NCBI GenBank assembly: GCA_023434665.1
Contig: JAEYSM010000006.1
Coordinates: forward strand, 1 to 64,000
Direction of reading: 5' to 3'
DNA: 64,000 bases
From: Bacteroidota bacterium
Lineage (GTDB): Bacteria > Bacteroidota > Bacteroidia > Bacteroidales > Lentimicrobiaceae
Every line of letters starts with the position of its first letter. The first letter of the stretch is position 1. The translations under genes and the position numbers were made by a program. This document shows, one piece after another, positions 53,334 to 63,244 of this stretch. The notes under the pieces were generated by a model. It made no database searches, had not been told where the DNA came from, and worked only from the letters and a program-made list of their open reading frames with translations.

Positions 53334-56300
53334 ATGAACTACACTCGAATTAACAATCTGGCTGGCTGGCTTGTTTTTGCAATCTCTGCCACTGTTTATA
53401 TTATTACTTCTGAGCCTACTACCAGTTGGTGGGATTGTGGAGAATACATTGCAACAGCATCGGGTCTTCAGGTAGGACATCCGCCGGGAGCTCCCCTATT
53501 CCAATTAATTGGTCGTTTTTTTAGCCTTTTTGCTTTCGGTAATGAGCAGCTTGTAGCTCGTATGGTTAATACAATGTCTGCCCTGAGTAGTGCGTTTACC
53601 ATCCTTTTTTTGTTCTGGACGATCACTCGGCTCGCTAAAAAACTCATCAATCGCAATCCCGATTTATTCTCTAAGCCAAATATAGCTATTGTCGGAAGTG
53701 GCCTGATTGGTGCTCTTGCATATGCCTTTACTGATTCTTTCTGGTTCTCTGCTGTTGAGGGTGAAGTTTATGCTATGTCCTCATTTTTTACAGCTTTCGT
53801 ATTTTGGGCAATACTTAAATGGGAAGAAGAAGTAGAAACAGATGAGATCAGGGCACTAAGGTGGATAGTATTAATAGCATTCATGGTAGGATTAAGCATT
53901 GGTGTACACCTTCTCAATTTATTAACTATCCCGGCAATAGTTCTCGTATTTTATTTCAAGAAATACACCCCTTCATTAAAAGGAATAACTGTAGCTCTGC
54001 TAATATCGGTATTACTTCTTGCAGCTATAATGAATTTTATCATTCCCTGGATTGTAAAACTCGCTGGTTGGTTTGAACTCTTTTTTGTAAATACCTTGGG
54101 ATTGCCCTTCAACTTAGGCGCCATCATTTATTTTATGCTGCTTATAGGATTGACTATTGGTGGAATATGGTACACCAGAATTAAACGTAAGCTATTTTGG
54201 AACACAGCATTTCTTGCCTTTTCATTTATACTTATCGGCTATTCAAGCTTTTTTATGATAGTTATACGTTCAAACGCAAACACACCTATCAACGAGAATG
54301 AGCCCTCTAATGCTATTAGTCTACTTGCTTATCTAAACAGAGAACAGTATGGAGACTGGCCACTACTCTATGGGCCTTACTATAATGCTCCTGTTATAGA
54401 TTATACTGATGGTTCACCGGTATACCATAAGAATGAACAGAAAAAAATATATGAGGTAATTAACAAGCGCGAAGGTTATGAATCCGTTTACCATGAAGAC
54501 TTCATGACGATTTTCCCAAGAATGTGGAGTTCAAACGAAACTTCACACAAATATTTCTACCAGAGATGGGGAAAGATTAAAGGGAAACCCGTTACTGTAA
54601 CTGGGGGTGATGGACAGAGACAGACCATCCAAAAACCAACTTTCACCGAGAACCTAAGGTTCTTTTTTAATTATCAAATCCAATTTATGTATGTCAGGTA
54701 CTTTATGTGGAATTTTGCAGGAAGACAGAATGACCGGCAAGGATTGGGTGATGATCTGAATGGGAACTGGATAAGCGGTATCAATTTCATTGATCAAAAT
54801 AGAATTGGTCCACAGTATAACTTGCCTGACAATCTCAATAGCAAAGCAAGAAACACTTACTATTTTATTCCTTTAATATTGGGATTAATTGGTCTTTTAT
54901 TCCATATAAACAGACATTCAAAGGATTCGCTGGTTGTAACTATGCTATTTATTATGACCGGGCTTGCCATTGTTGTTTATTTAAATCAATATGCGCCCCA
55001 GCCTAGAGAACGTGATTATGCTTATGCTGCTTCATTCTATGCTTTTTCAATATGGATAGGATTAGGCGTTATTGCAGTGGCTGCTTTAATCGAAAAGTTC
55101 TTGAGAACTAAACATTCAGGTATAATTGCTACAATAGTTTGCATGATAGTCCCTGGTATACTGGTTGCTAAAAACTGGGATGATCATGACAGATCGGGAA
55201 GGTATTTAGCACGTGATATAGCAATTAATTTTCTCGAATCATGTGATAAAAATGCCATCCTGTTTACAGTAGGTGATAATGATACATTTCCTCTATGGTA
55301 TGCACAGGAAGTGGAAGGTATTCGCCGAGATGTCAGGGTTGTGAACCTTAGCTTGCTTAATAGCGACTGGTATGTTAGCCAGATGAAACGAAAAGTTTAC
55401 GACTCTGAACCCCTTCCTATCAGTCTGAATTTTAATCAGTTTAAAAGCGGATCATACGATATAATGTATTTAGCTCCTAATGAGAGATATACGGGATATG
55501 TTCAATTGCAGGAACTTTTTGAGGTAATACATAAACAACCTGGTGCTTTACAAGTAAATACCTCAGTTGGAATGGTTGATGTGATTCCGGCTGATAAATT
55601 TACCCTTCCTGTTGATACTTTACTGGTAATAAAAAATAGAACAGTTCAACCTGATGAGATTGACCAATTACAAGCATCATTAGAATGGACAATTAAGGAA
55701 AGAGCACTCACAAAAAGTCAGATAGTTGCCCTTGATATTATCACACATAATAATTGGGAACGCCCAATATACTTCTCATCAACTGCAGGTGCTGATACAT
55801 ATATGGGACTTGATTCTTATCTTAGGGCAGAAGGATTCACTCTTCGCTTAGTTCCTGTGAAAAATGTTCCGGAGGAAGTTTTTGATGGTTATGTGCACAG
55901 CGATGTTTTGTATAATAAATTAATGAATGTTTTCAGCTACGGAAATATGGATGACCCATCAATTTATCTCGACGAAACAAATATCAGGATGATAAATAAT
56001 CTGAGGTCTATGTTTGGTCGACTTGCAAATAAGTTGGTTCAACAAGGTAGGAATGAGGAAGCTATAGCTGTTTGTGATCGTTGCCTTCAATTAACCCCAA
56101 ATAATTCAATTCCTTTCAACTATCATTTATTGCCATTGGCTGAAAGTTATCTGGCAGCAGGAGCTGATCAGAAAGCTTATGAATTACTTACTCAGCTTTT
56201 ACTTATTTACTCCGAAAACCTCGATTATTATTTCAGCTTTCCAACTGCTAAACTTAAATTATTGGAACAGGACATCAGGCAATCATTAATGGTAATAAAC

Positions 56301-56405
56301 GGAATTGCTTCAATGGCTAATGAACAAGGCGACAGAGGGTTAATGGAGAAGGCTACCTTAGTATTGGATAGGCATTTTACAAATTACGAAGAAGCCGGTT
56401 TTTAA
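53334..56405 (+). CDS. DUF2723 multi-membrane-span GT-C-like protein
   Basis: I start this 1023-residue protein at the ATG at 53334 (NYTRINNLAGWLVFAIS), where the first membrane helix begins; the frame is open from 53259. About 12 helices fill residues 10-600. The first loop holds SWWDCGEYIATASGLQVGHP, an acidic pair placed as in GT-C glycosyltransferases. DUF2723 includes human TMEM260, a protein O-mannosyltransferase, so a lipid-linked sugar transfer role is a reasonable inference. The C-terminal 400 residues are a soluble, mixed region with a TPR-like end. A NodB gene starts 1 bp after its stop. Confidence 0.88.
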   Translation: MNYTRINNLAGWLVFAISATVYIITSEPTTSWWDCGEYIATASGLQVGHPPGAPLFQLIGRFFSLFAFGNEQLVARMVNTMSALSSAFTILFLFWTITRLAKKLINRNPDLFSKPNIAIVGSGLIGALAYAFTDSFWFSAVEGEVYAMSSFFTAFVFWAILKWEEEVETDEIRALRWIVLIAFMVGLSIGVHLLNLLTIPAIVLVFYFKKYTPSLKGITVALLISVLLLAAIMNFIIPWIVKLAGWFELFFVNTLGLPFNLGAIIYFMLLIGLTIGGIWYTRIKRKLFWNTAFLAFSFILIGYSSFFMIVIRSNANTPINENEPSNAISLLAYLNREQYGDWPLLYGPYYNAPVIDYTDGSPVYHKNEQKKIYEVINKREGYESVYHEDFMTIFPRMWSSNETSHKYFYQRWGKIKGKPVTVTGGDGQRQTIQKPTFTENLRFFFNYQIQFMYVRYFMWNFAGRQNDRQGLGDDLNGNWISGINFIDQNRIGPQYNLPDNLNSKARNTYYFIPLILGLIGLLFHINRHSKDSLVVTMLFIMTGLAIVVYLNQYAPQPRERDYAYAASFYAFSIWIGLGVIAVAALIEKFLRTKHSGIIATIVCMIVPGILVAKNWDDHDRSGRYLARDIAINFLESCDKNAILFTVGDNDTFPLWYAQEVEGIRRDVRVVNLSLLNSDWYVSQMKRKVYDSEPLPISLNFNQFKSGSYDIMYLAPNERYTGYVQLQELFEVIHKQPGALQVNTSVGMVDVIPADKFTLPVDTLLVIKNRTVQPDEIDQLQASLEWTIKERALTKSQIVALDIITHNNWERPIYFSSTAGADTYMGLDSYLRAEGFTLRLVPVKNVPEEVFDGYVHSDVLYNKLMNVFSYGNMDDPSIYLDETNIRMINNLRSMFGRLANKLVQQGRNEEAIAVCDRCLQLTPNNSIPFNYHLLPLAESYLAAGADQKAYELLTQLLLIYSENLDYYFSFPTAKLKLLEQDIRQSLMVINGIASMANEQGDRGLMEKATLVLDRHFTNYEEAGF

Positions 56406-56406
56406 A

Positions 56407-57048
56407 ATGACTGCATTACATTTTCCTACGGCCCCATTAATAGCCAGACTATTATACCCAAAAGGGTTGTACTGGAATATGAAAGGCATAGGTTCTGAAA
56501 CAAACATAAAAAGAATATACCTGACTTTTGATGATGGCCCGGTGCCGGAGGTCACCCCTCAAGTGTTGAACATTTTAAAAGAATTCAAAGCCAAAGCCAC
56601 CTTCTTTTGTGTTGGTGACAATGTGAGAAAGTATCCTGAAGTATATGAAAGAATTATTATAAATGGGCATGCAACAGGGAACCATACTTATAGTCATCTC
56701 AATGGTTTTAAAACAGAAGGTCTTACTTATTTGGGAGATGTCGAAAAATGCAACTTGTTGATTAAATCAAAGTTATTTCGTCCACCATTCGGAAGAATTA
56801 CTAATTCCCAGGCAACAGAATTGCAAAAGAATTATTCCATTATCATGTGGTCGGTCCTATCTGGCGATTATAATAAGAAAATCCCTAAAGAAAAGGTTCT
56901 TAAATACACTCTCAGGAATTCAACCGATGGAAGTATTATTGTCTTTCACGACAGTATTAAAGCTTCAGAGAGAATGATTTATGCGCTGCCTCGTACGCTG
57001 GAGCATTTCAGTCGATTAGGATATTCTTTTAATGCAATTCACTTATAG
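56407..57048 (+). CDS. Polysaccharide deacetylase (NodB domain)
   Basis: A 213-residue NodB-type carbohydrate esterase family 4 protein. Motif 1 is LTFDDGP (the catalytic Asp), motif 2 is GNHTYSH (zinc-binding histidines), motif 3 is RPPFGR, then MWSVLSGDY and IVFHDS. Such enzymes remove N-acetyl groups from chitin, peptidoglycan or other polymers. No signal peptide is visible; the start is short and basic-neutral. It begins 1 bp after the DUF2723 gene, so the two form an operon, suggesting a shared glycan. It converges with the M1 peptidase gene. Confidence 0.92.
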   Translation: MTALHFPTAPLIARLLYPKGLYWNMKGIGSETNIKRIYLTFDDGPVPEVTPQVLNILKEFKAKATFFCVGDNVRKYPEVYERIIINGHATGNHTYSHLNGFKTEGLTYLGDVEKCNLLIKSKLFRPPFGRITNSQATELQKNYSIIMWSVLSGDYNKKIPKEKVLKYTLRNSTDGSIIVFHDSIKASERMIYALPRTLEHFSRLGYSFNAIHL

Positions 57049-57101
57049 TTTTCTTCCTTGCAAAGTATGTTTCTTTGTCTATCAGTTCGGATTAGTACTA
57101 A

Positions 57102-59000
57102 TTAGTCGAGCTTTAAGAATCTATATTCCTGGTTTACTTTCTTTCCCTTAAGGATGACGAAATAAAGTCCATTCTCAAATCGACTTATATCTATCCAGTC
57201 ATCTTGATTATATCCATGCAAACTAGCTACTTTTCGACCATCTGAATCATAAATGTCCAGATCTGAATTCTTTCCTGGCACCTTTATCCGGATTTTATTT
57301 TTGGCAGGGTTTGGATAAATATTCAGATTTAAATCCTCTTCGGGTTTTAATGAGTTCGACAGAACATTATTATTAGCTGAAATCAACCACATATCCGGAT
57401 CAATAGTAACTGATTCTACACGGAATTCTGTATTTACATTAAATTCCTGCCCATTCATTTCATGATTAAAAACAAAAATAGAATCAAACCCTTCACCTGA
57501 AAGTTTTACAGGAACTTTCATTTCGAAAAAATCAACTGATGGATGAGAAGTGTACTGACTGAGAACAGCTTTATAATTGTGGTCACCCTGTGAATAAAAG
57601 TTAAGCACAAAAGATGGATACCCTTCTCCATAAATGTAATCTTCGAAGAATTCTGTCAAAGAAATTCCTGAAGCTGTTTCCATGTGTCTTTTTAAAATTG
57701 CCGTTGTCGCAAATCCATACCTTGCAATAGGATCATTCAGATAGTTATTACATGCTTCAAAGAATGCTTCATCCCCAATTAACCATCTTAGGTTATGTAG
57801 TACCAGGGCTGCTTTACTATATGTAAGCCGGGCATCAAACAATCGGGAAACATCGGTAGTATCGGTCACAAATACAGCCCCCCCCGGATTGCTGACCACA
57901 AAACTAAGATTCTGGTTTTTCCAGATTGGCCAAAAAATACCGTCAAACATATGTTCATAAGCCAATCCAGTAAGATAGGATGCAAAACCCTCATTTAACC
58001 ATATTTCTTGCCATGATGCCGTTGTTACAAGGTTTCCAAACCATTGATGAGCAAACTCATGGGCTACCAGGCCAAAATCAAACGAACCCATGAAAGACAT
58101 AGTTTGATGCTCCATTCCACCTCCCCATCCAAATTGGGCATGACCATATTTTTCTTCTATGAATGGATATTCTCCAAATAAATCACTATATAGTTCCATC
58201 AAAGGTATTATGGCCTTAGTGTCCTGGGTTGCTTGCTCAAGATTCTCGGGATAAACATAATTTATGACCGGAACCATAGTGCCTAAAGAATAAGTTGTAT
58301 CAGTATACACAGTATAATTGGTAACCGCAAACGCTACCAGATACGAAACTATTGGGTATCTATGCTTCCAATGGTTAAACCTGTACCCGTTGATCAAAAT
58401 ATCACTTACAAGTAAACCATTTGAAGCAGAACGGTAATTATCGGGGCAGGTTATCAAAACATCCAATGAGTCAATCTTATCCTGCAAATCATTCTTACCT
58501 GGCCACCAGTCTCTTGCTCCATAAGGTTCTGACAGAGTCCATAAAACCGGTTCTCCATTATGATATTGTTGACCAACAGACCCAAAACCATTGTCAGAGG
58601 GGGGTATACCATTGTAAAAAATCTCAACTTCTATCAATTGACCTGTATTTATGGTGTTAGGAAAATAAATTTTCAGGTCCCATGGTAAGTCGTGATAAAA
58701 ATTCAGATGCGCATCTTGAAAAATTATGGAATCTATGGTAAAGGTTTTTGATAACTCCATCAGAATATAATTAAAGGTACTTAGCGCCTCAAATTTAACA
58801 CTGACTGATCCATCTATATAAAATAATGCAGGATCAATTTTGTAATTCATTTTCACATACTTTACATCGTATGAATTAAACGATGGGTCTTTATCGGAAT
58901 TATCATAGAGAAACCTTTCTGATGTGGCCTGACTGTAGGGCTTAAAAGGTAAAATAGCAATCAGGGCTATCGCTATCAACACCCTTATAAAATGGTACAT
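57102..59000 (-). CDS. Secreted M1 aminopeptidase with type IX sorting domain
   Basis: A 632-residue metallopeptidase. A signal peptide (ends PFKPYSQ) precedes the M1 N-domain. The substrate-binding motif is GGGMEHQTM (GAMEN-like), and the zinc motif is HEFAHQW with the third ligand Glu in WLNEGFASY. The C-terminal 75 residues form a type IX secretion sorting domain: LNIYPNPAKNKIRI, LDIYDSDGRKV, ISRFENGLYFVIL and a lysine-rich end. It is therefore expected at the cell surface or in the medium, releasing N-terminal amino acids from peptides. Confidence 0.94.
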   Translation of the reverse strand: MYHFIRVLIAIALIAILPFKPYSQATSERFLYDNSDKDPSFNSYDVKYVKMNYKIDPALFYIDGSVSVKFEALSTFNYILMELSKTFTIDSIIFQDAHLNFYHDLPWDLKIYFPNTINTGQLIEVEIFYNGIPPSDNGFGSVGQQYHNGEPVLWTLSEPYGARDWWPGKNDLQDKIDSLDVLITCPDNYRSASNGLLVSDILINGYRFNHWKHRYPIVSYLVAFAVTNYTVYTDTTYSLGTMVPVINYVYPENLEQATQDTKAIIPLMELYSDLFGEYPFIEEKYGHAQFGWGGGMEHQTMSFMGSFDFGLVAHEFAHQWFGNLVTTASWQEIWLNEGFASYLTGLAYEHMFDGIFWPIWKNQNLSFVVSNPGGAVFVTDTTDVSRLFDARLTYSKAALVLHNLRWLIGDEAFFEACNNYLNDPIARYGFATTAILKRHMETASGISLTEFFEDYIYGEGYPSFVLNFYSQGDHNYKAVLSQYTSHPSVDFFEMKVPVKLSGEGFDSIFVFNHEMNGQEFNVNTEFRVESVTIDPDMWLISANNNVLSNSLKPEEDLNLNIYPNPAKNKIRIKVPGKNSDLDIYDSDGRKVASLHGYNQDDWIDISRFENGLYFVILKGKKVNQEYRFLKLD

Positions 59001-59181
59001 GGCAAATAATTTTTATTGATAAACAATCAAGTCAGTAAAATAGCAAATTGTAATAACTATGCCACCTTATTAATTTTTATAATCTTAAAACCTACAAGTA
59101 ACAATTATGGGTTTACAATAGCAATATGAGAGGTAATTATAAGTTATAAAATTATCATCTTTGCATTTAAAAACCAAATAG

Positions 59182-60999
59182 ATGGATCTTATAATCAGAC
59201 GACTCTTAATATACTTCTCCGTTTTTATACTCATAACTATTATTTTGGGTTCATGTGCTAATCCTGTAGCACCAACTGGCGGCCCTAAGGATGTTGATCC
59301 TCCTGTGATCTTAAGAACTATTCCTGCAGACCGGTCACTGAATTTCAAGGGTCAGAAAATTACTTTGTATTTCAATGAGTTTGTTTCTCTTAAGGATGCT
59401 GCAAAGCAAATGATAATTTCTCCGCCGTTGGCAAACATGCCTGAGTTCAGGACCAGGGGTAGGAGTCTTGAAATTTCATTTAAGGATGAGTGGCGCGAGG
59501 AAACTACATACAGTATTTTCTTTGGTGATGCCATTGTGGATATTACCGAATCAAATCCAATACCTGGTTATAAATTTACTTTCTCGACAGGTAACGTACT
59601 CGATTCAATGATGATTAAAGGGCGACTTGTAAATGCCTTTAATATGACTCCGGTGGCAGCTTCTTTTGTTATGCTTTACGATACAATATACGATTCCGTA
59701 CCATACAAACAAATTCCTTATTACATAAGCCGCAGCAATGCTCAAGGCGAATTTCAGTTAACTAATCTTAGAAACCTGCCATACAAGATTTTCGCTTTAA
59801 CTGATGTAAATGCAAATTACATCTATGATATGCCTTCAGAGGATATCGCTTTTATCGACCAACTTATTGAACCATGGTATTCTAAACCAGCCTCCGGGGC
59901 TATTATGTTTGGATCCGATACAACTAAAGTTGATAACATTGTAGATCAACCGGTTGTTGATAGCGTACAAATTACAATTCAAGCCGATTCCCTTTTCGTT
60001 CAGGAAATACCAGCCGATACGCTAAAGCAGATTTCCGACTCCATATTGCAACAGGAAAAAACTGAACAGTTTGTTCAAATGTTTCACTTCAGGGAACTGG
60101 ATTCAATACAATCACTCAATAAAGCAACATTGGTTAAAGATAATGTTATTAGCCTAAGTTACAGATTCCCTGTTAAAAATCCTCAATTCGAATCTATGGA
60201 TGGGGATCTCAATTTTAATCCTGTAGTTGTTCCAAACCGAATTCAGGATACATTGACAATGTGGCTTCCCGGATATACGGCCGATAGCGTAAAAATGAAA
60301 GTTCTGGATTCAGATGTGGTTATTGATACTATTGAAATGAGTGTAAAAACACCTGCTAGGATAAACAGAAATATGGAAGAAACTAAAGTTCAGAAACTCG
60401 GTATCGCTACAAACATAATTTCATCAAAGATCAAACCAGACCAATCATTACGAATTACTTTTTCAGAACCGCTTGTTTCACACATGACTGAAAAAATTCA
60501 ACTTCTTGAAGATTCTCTTACAGTAAATAGTTTCAGGATGAATTTTAGTGACTCCCTCAATAAGCAGTTGCTCATAAATTATCCCTGGAAGCAAGGAATA
60601 AAATATACATTAATTGTTCCCGATAGTATATTTATTGGTATAATGGGACTCACTAATGACAGTACAGCATTTACCTTTAATGGAATCACTGAAGAAGAAA
60701 CTTCAAAAATAACTCTTGTCATGGACCTCCTGAATGAAGGGCCTCATATAATACAATTACTTGACACTAAAGAAAAACTGGTTCATCAGTATTTTATTTC
60801 AGAATCCACAACTATTAACTTTAATTATATTGCTCCTGGGAAATATAAGATAAAAGCCATTGAGGATAGAAATGGAAATGGTTATTGGGACACTGGAAAA
60901 TATCTTTTAAAGAGATATCCTGAGAGAGTCTTCTATTTTGAAAAAGAATTGGAATTAAGGGCAAATTGGACAGTAGAGGAGCATTGGTTGATTCAATAA
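59182..60999 (+). CDS. Lipoprotein with N-terminal bacterial Ig-like (SbsA) domain
   Basis: A 605-residue lipoprotein: the hydrophobic N-terminus ends ILGSC with Cys25, followed by the conserved NPVAPTGGPKDVDPPVI. An SbsA-type Ig-like domain (about 38-130) has the LYFNEFVSLKDAAKQ and TTYSIFFGDAIVD pattern. A later Ig-like segment appears at 410-505 (LRITFSEPLVSHMTEKIQ). The rest is beta-rich. The protein is common in Bacteroidota but of unknown role; surface or periplasmic attachment is expected. A near-match -7 element (CATCTTTG, 59156-59163) lies 18 bp before the ATG. Confidence 0.88.
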   Translation: MDLIIRRLLIYFSVFILITIILGSCANPVAPTGGPKDVDPPVILRTIPADRSLNFKGQKITLYFNEFVSLKDAAKQMIISPPLANMPEFRTRGRSLEISFKDEWREETTYSIFFGDAIVDITESNPIPGYKFTFSTGNVLDSMMIKGRLVNAFNMTPVAASFVMLYDTIYDSVPYKQIPYYISRSNAQGEFQLTNLRNLPYKIFALTDVNANYIYDMPSEDIAFIDQLIEPWYSKPASGAIMFGSDTTKVDNIVDQPVVDSVQITIQADSLFVQEIPADTLKQISDSILQQEKTEQFVQMFHFRELDSIQSLNKATLVKDNVISLSYRFPVKNPQFESMDGDLNFNPVVVPNRIQDTLTMWLPGYTADSVKMKVLDSDVVIDTIEMSVKTPARINRNMEETKVQKLGIATNIISSKIKPDQSLRITFSEPLVSHMTEKIQLLEDSLTVNSFRMNFSDSLNKQLLINYPWKQGIKYTLIVPDSIFIGIMGLTNDSTAFTFNGITEEETSKITLVMDLLNEGPHIIQLLDTKEKLVHQYFISESTTINFNYIAPGKYKIKAIEDRNGNGYWDTGKYLLKRYPERVFYFEKELELRANWTVEEHWLIQ

Positions 61000-61072
61000 A
61001 CTCTCAAACCCGGACAGGAATACTGCCGGGTCTGATATATAAATCATAATCTCTTTTTGATTTTTGAGAGTT
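60999..61072 (+). terminator. Probable structured 3' end of the Ig-like gene
   Basis: AACTCTCAAA (60999-61008, starting inside the stop codon) pairs with TTTGAGAGTT (61063-61072). Nested inside, ACCCGG (61008-61013) pairs with CCGGGT (61026-61031). No good T tract follows, so termination efficiency is uncertain. Confidence 0.5.
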
Positions 61073-61094
61073 AAACTAAAAAGGATAATCGATG

Positions 61095-61394
61095 TTATCC
61101 GTTGCACTTATCAATACACTGAACGATTTCAGTAAGTGCAGAAGCTTTCACAGAATAGTGAATCTGCTTTCCTTCTCTTTTAGAAAGAAGAACGCCTTTA
61201 CTCTTGAGAATATTTAAGTGATGAGAAGCTGCAGCTTGCTCTATCTTTAAATACTCATATATCTCAGTTACGCTGAGCTTTTTCTTTTCATTCAGCAAAT
61301 CAATTATTGCAATTCTCATAGGATGAGCAATAGCACGAAGTTTGCTAGCTGCTGCTTCAAGCTTTACAATGTCTAGAACTATTTCTTTTGCCAT
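61095..61394 (-). CDS. ArsR family transcriptional regulator
   Basis: A 99-residue winged-helix protein. The helix-turn-helix region is SVTEIYEYLKIEQAAASHHL with the recognition helix QAAASHHLNILK, then a wing with KREGKQIHYSV. It lacks the ELCVC metal site of ArsR/SmtB, but has two cysteines at the end (Cys93, Cys97) that might bind metal or sense redox state. It has its own -7 element (61419-61426). Its target is not evident; the ade gene lies 60 bp upstream on the same strand. Confidence 0.92.
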   Translation of the reverse strand: MAKEIVLDIVKLEAAASKLRAIAHPMRIAIIDLLNEKKKLSVTEIYEYLKIEQAAASHHLNILKSKGVLLSKREGKQIHYSVKASALTEIVQCIDKCNG

Positions 61395-61418
61395 GGTGCT
61401 TTGGGTTTAAGTTTGATG

Positions 61419-61426
61419 CAAAGTTA
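61419..61426 (-). promoter_or_regulatory. Bacteroidota -7 element before the ArsR gene
   Basis: Minus-strand TAACTTTG at 61419-61426 matches TAnnTTTG, 25 bp before the ATG at 61394. Confidence 0.45.
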
Positions 61427-61454
61427 CAAAATAAATATATGTAACATCACTATT

Positions 61455-63089
61455 TTAGTTTTTATCGAACAATTCTGAAAATTTAAAATTTACACTATCA
61501 AAGATGCCTTTGTCGCTTAATTTCAATTCTGGTATAACAAGAAGAGACATAAATGATAAGGTCATAAAAGGAGCTTCTAAATTAGAACCTGCTTCTTTTG
61601 CCGCCTTATTCATTGTCTTGTAGATTTGTGCAATTTTATCACCATCCTCATTTGACATTAATCCTGCTATGGGCAAAGGTAAGGAATAATCTTTATTATT
61701 TGCATATAAAGAAATTCCTCCCTTATTTTTCCTCAATAACTCAATAACATGAATTAAAGAGGAATCATCTGTGCCTACAGCTATTATGTTATGACTGTCA
61801 TGGGCAACAGTGGATGCAATTGCACCTTGCTTTAAATTGAAGCCATTAATGAAAGCAATCGCTGGTTTTTCAGGTCTGTATCTGTTTAAAACAACCAACT
61901 TCAGAATATCATTTTCTGTATCCGAGACAACAAATCCATTTTCCACTTTTGGATCTGTAAAAAAAGCTGATGTAATCAATTGATCGCTAAAAGCTCTTAT
62001 TACCTTGAGTTTCCCTTCATTTACCTCAATTTCAAGATCGTTTGTGGTAATGGGCGCTGCATTAAAGATGTTAAACGGTTCAACAACCACTTTCTCAATG
62101 TTTGTATCCCCATTACTAGCTACCAGTTGACCGTCTATATATGTGGACAGCACATTGAAATTCTGAGCATTATCCACGAGGATAAAATCAGCTTTGTCAC
62201 CTGGTTGAAGGAGTCCAGCGTCTAATTTATAATGGATTACCGGATTTAAAGTACATGCACGGATAATATCCATAAAATTATATCCGGCATCAATGGCTCT
62301 CTTTACAAGAAGATTGATATGTCCAATCAACAAGTCGTCTGGATGTTTATCATCTGAGCAGAACATAATCATTTCAGGAAAATCACTTATGAGACTAATC
62401 AACTCACTAAAATTCCTGGCTGCACTTCCTTCTCGGATTAGGATCTTAATTCCATTTTCTATTTTAACCAGTGCTTCTTCTTTAGAGAAGCACTCGTGAT
62501 CTGTTGAAATACCAGCGTTTGCATATTTTCTGACATCTTCACAACTAAGACCCGGTGCATGCCCATCAATCGGTTTATTGAACTTTTTAGCATATTCAAT
62601 TTTTGAAAGTACATCCTTATCAGAGTTTAAAACACCCGGATAATTCATCATTTCAGACAAATAATTGATTTCCTTCCAAGATAAAATTTCAGCAACTTCT
62701 TCAGGTCCGATCACAGCACCAGTTGATTCAAAGGATGTAGCAGGAACGCAAGAAGGAGCACCAAAATAGAAATTAAAGGGTACCTTTTTTCCATTTTCAA
62801 TCATAAATCTCACCCCTTCAACTCCCATCACATTAGCAATTTCATGAGGATCAGAAACCACTGAGGTGGTTCCATGAATGACTGCTATTCTGGCAAATTC
62901 AGATGGAACCATCATGGAACTTTCAATGTGAACGTGCGAATCAATCAGACCAGGAATGATTAATGGGCCGAAAACACCAGGATCTTCGACTACTGATGCT
63001 ATTACACCATCTGTAACCGTAATTATTCCAGGATAAACTCTTCCTGAAACAACATCTACAATCTGACCGCTAATTGAAAAGTTTTGCAT
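61455..63089 (-). CDS. ade: Adenine deaminase
   Basis: A 544-residue amidohydrolase that turns adenine into hypoxanthine and ammonia for purine salvage. Metal-binding and catalytic motifs are complete: LIDSHVHIESSM, DPHEIANVMG, GHAPGLS, STDHECFSKEE and FCSDDKHPDDL. The C-terminal half has the conserved SVAHDSHN-like segment (STVAHDSHNIIAVGTDDSSL). Length fits bacterial Ade. It is the second gene from the left in a minus-strand run with the ArsR gene downstream and a GHMP kinase upstream, 155 bp away. A large inverted repeat overlaps its likely promoter. Confidence 0.95.
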   Translation of the reverse strand: MQNFSISGQIVDVVSGRVYPGIITVTDGVIASVVEDPGVFGPLIIPGLIDSHVHIESSMMVPSEFARIAVIHGTTSVVSDPHEIANVMGVEGVRFMIENGKKVPFNFYFGAPSCVPATSFESTGAVIGPEEVAEILSWKEINYLSEMMNYPGVLNSDKDVLSKIEYAKKFNKPIDGHAPGLSCEDVRKYANAGISTDHECFSKEEALVKIENGIKILIREGSAARNFSELISLISDFPEMIMFCSDDKHPDDLLIGHINLLVKRAIDAGYNFMDIIRACTLNPVIHYKLDAGLLQPGDKADFILVDNAQNFNVLSTYIDGQLVASNGDTNIEKVVVEPFNIFNAAPITTNDLEIEVNEGKLKVIRAFSDQLITSAFFTDPKVENGFVVSDTENDILKLVVLNRYRPEKPAIAFINGFNLKQGAIASTVAHDSHNIIAVGTDDSSLIHVIELLRKNKGGISLYANNKDYSLPLPIAGLMSNEDGDKIAQIYKTMNKAAKEAGSNLEAPFMTLSFMSLLVIPELKLSDKGIFDSVNFKFSELFDKN

Positions 63090-63142
63090 ACCTATTCTGA
63101 AAATAAACCAATTACAGATATTCTGACATAGAAATATGAACG

Positions 63143-63181
63143 TACAAACATAAACATTGTTTTAACAATTTTATGTTTGTA
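63143..63181. repeat. Long inverted repeat in front of ade
   Basis: ACAAACATAAACATTGTT (63144-63161) is mirrored by AACAATTTTATGTTTGT (63164-63180), with one bulged base and a 2-base centre; the outer T-A pair extends it to 63143-63181. Each arm contains a TAnnTTTG-type -7 element (minus strand TATGTTTG at 63145-63152; plus strand TATGTTTG at 63172-63179). It may be an operator, a divergent promoter, or a terminator of the kinase gene. Confidence 0.6.
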
Positions 63182-63244
63182 ATGGAATTTATGTAACTAT
63201 GTATGCAAATTAGAGAATACTAGCCAGCCTTTAATGGAATGGTT

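Noticed and set aside
57091..57102. A 12-bp perfect palindrome ATTAGTACTAAT
   Set aside because: It is short, AT-rich and sits between convergent 3' ends without a T tract; chance is a sufficient explanation.
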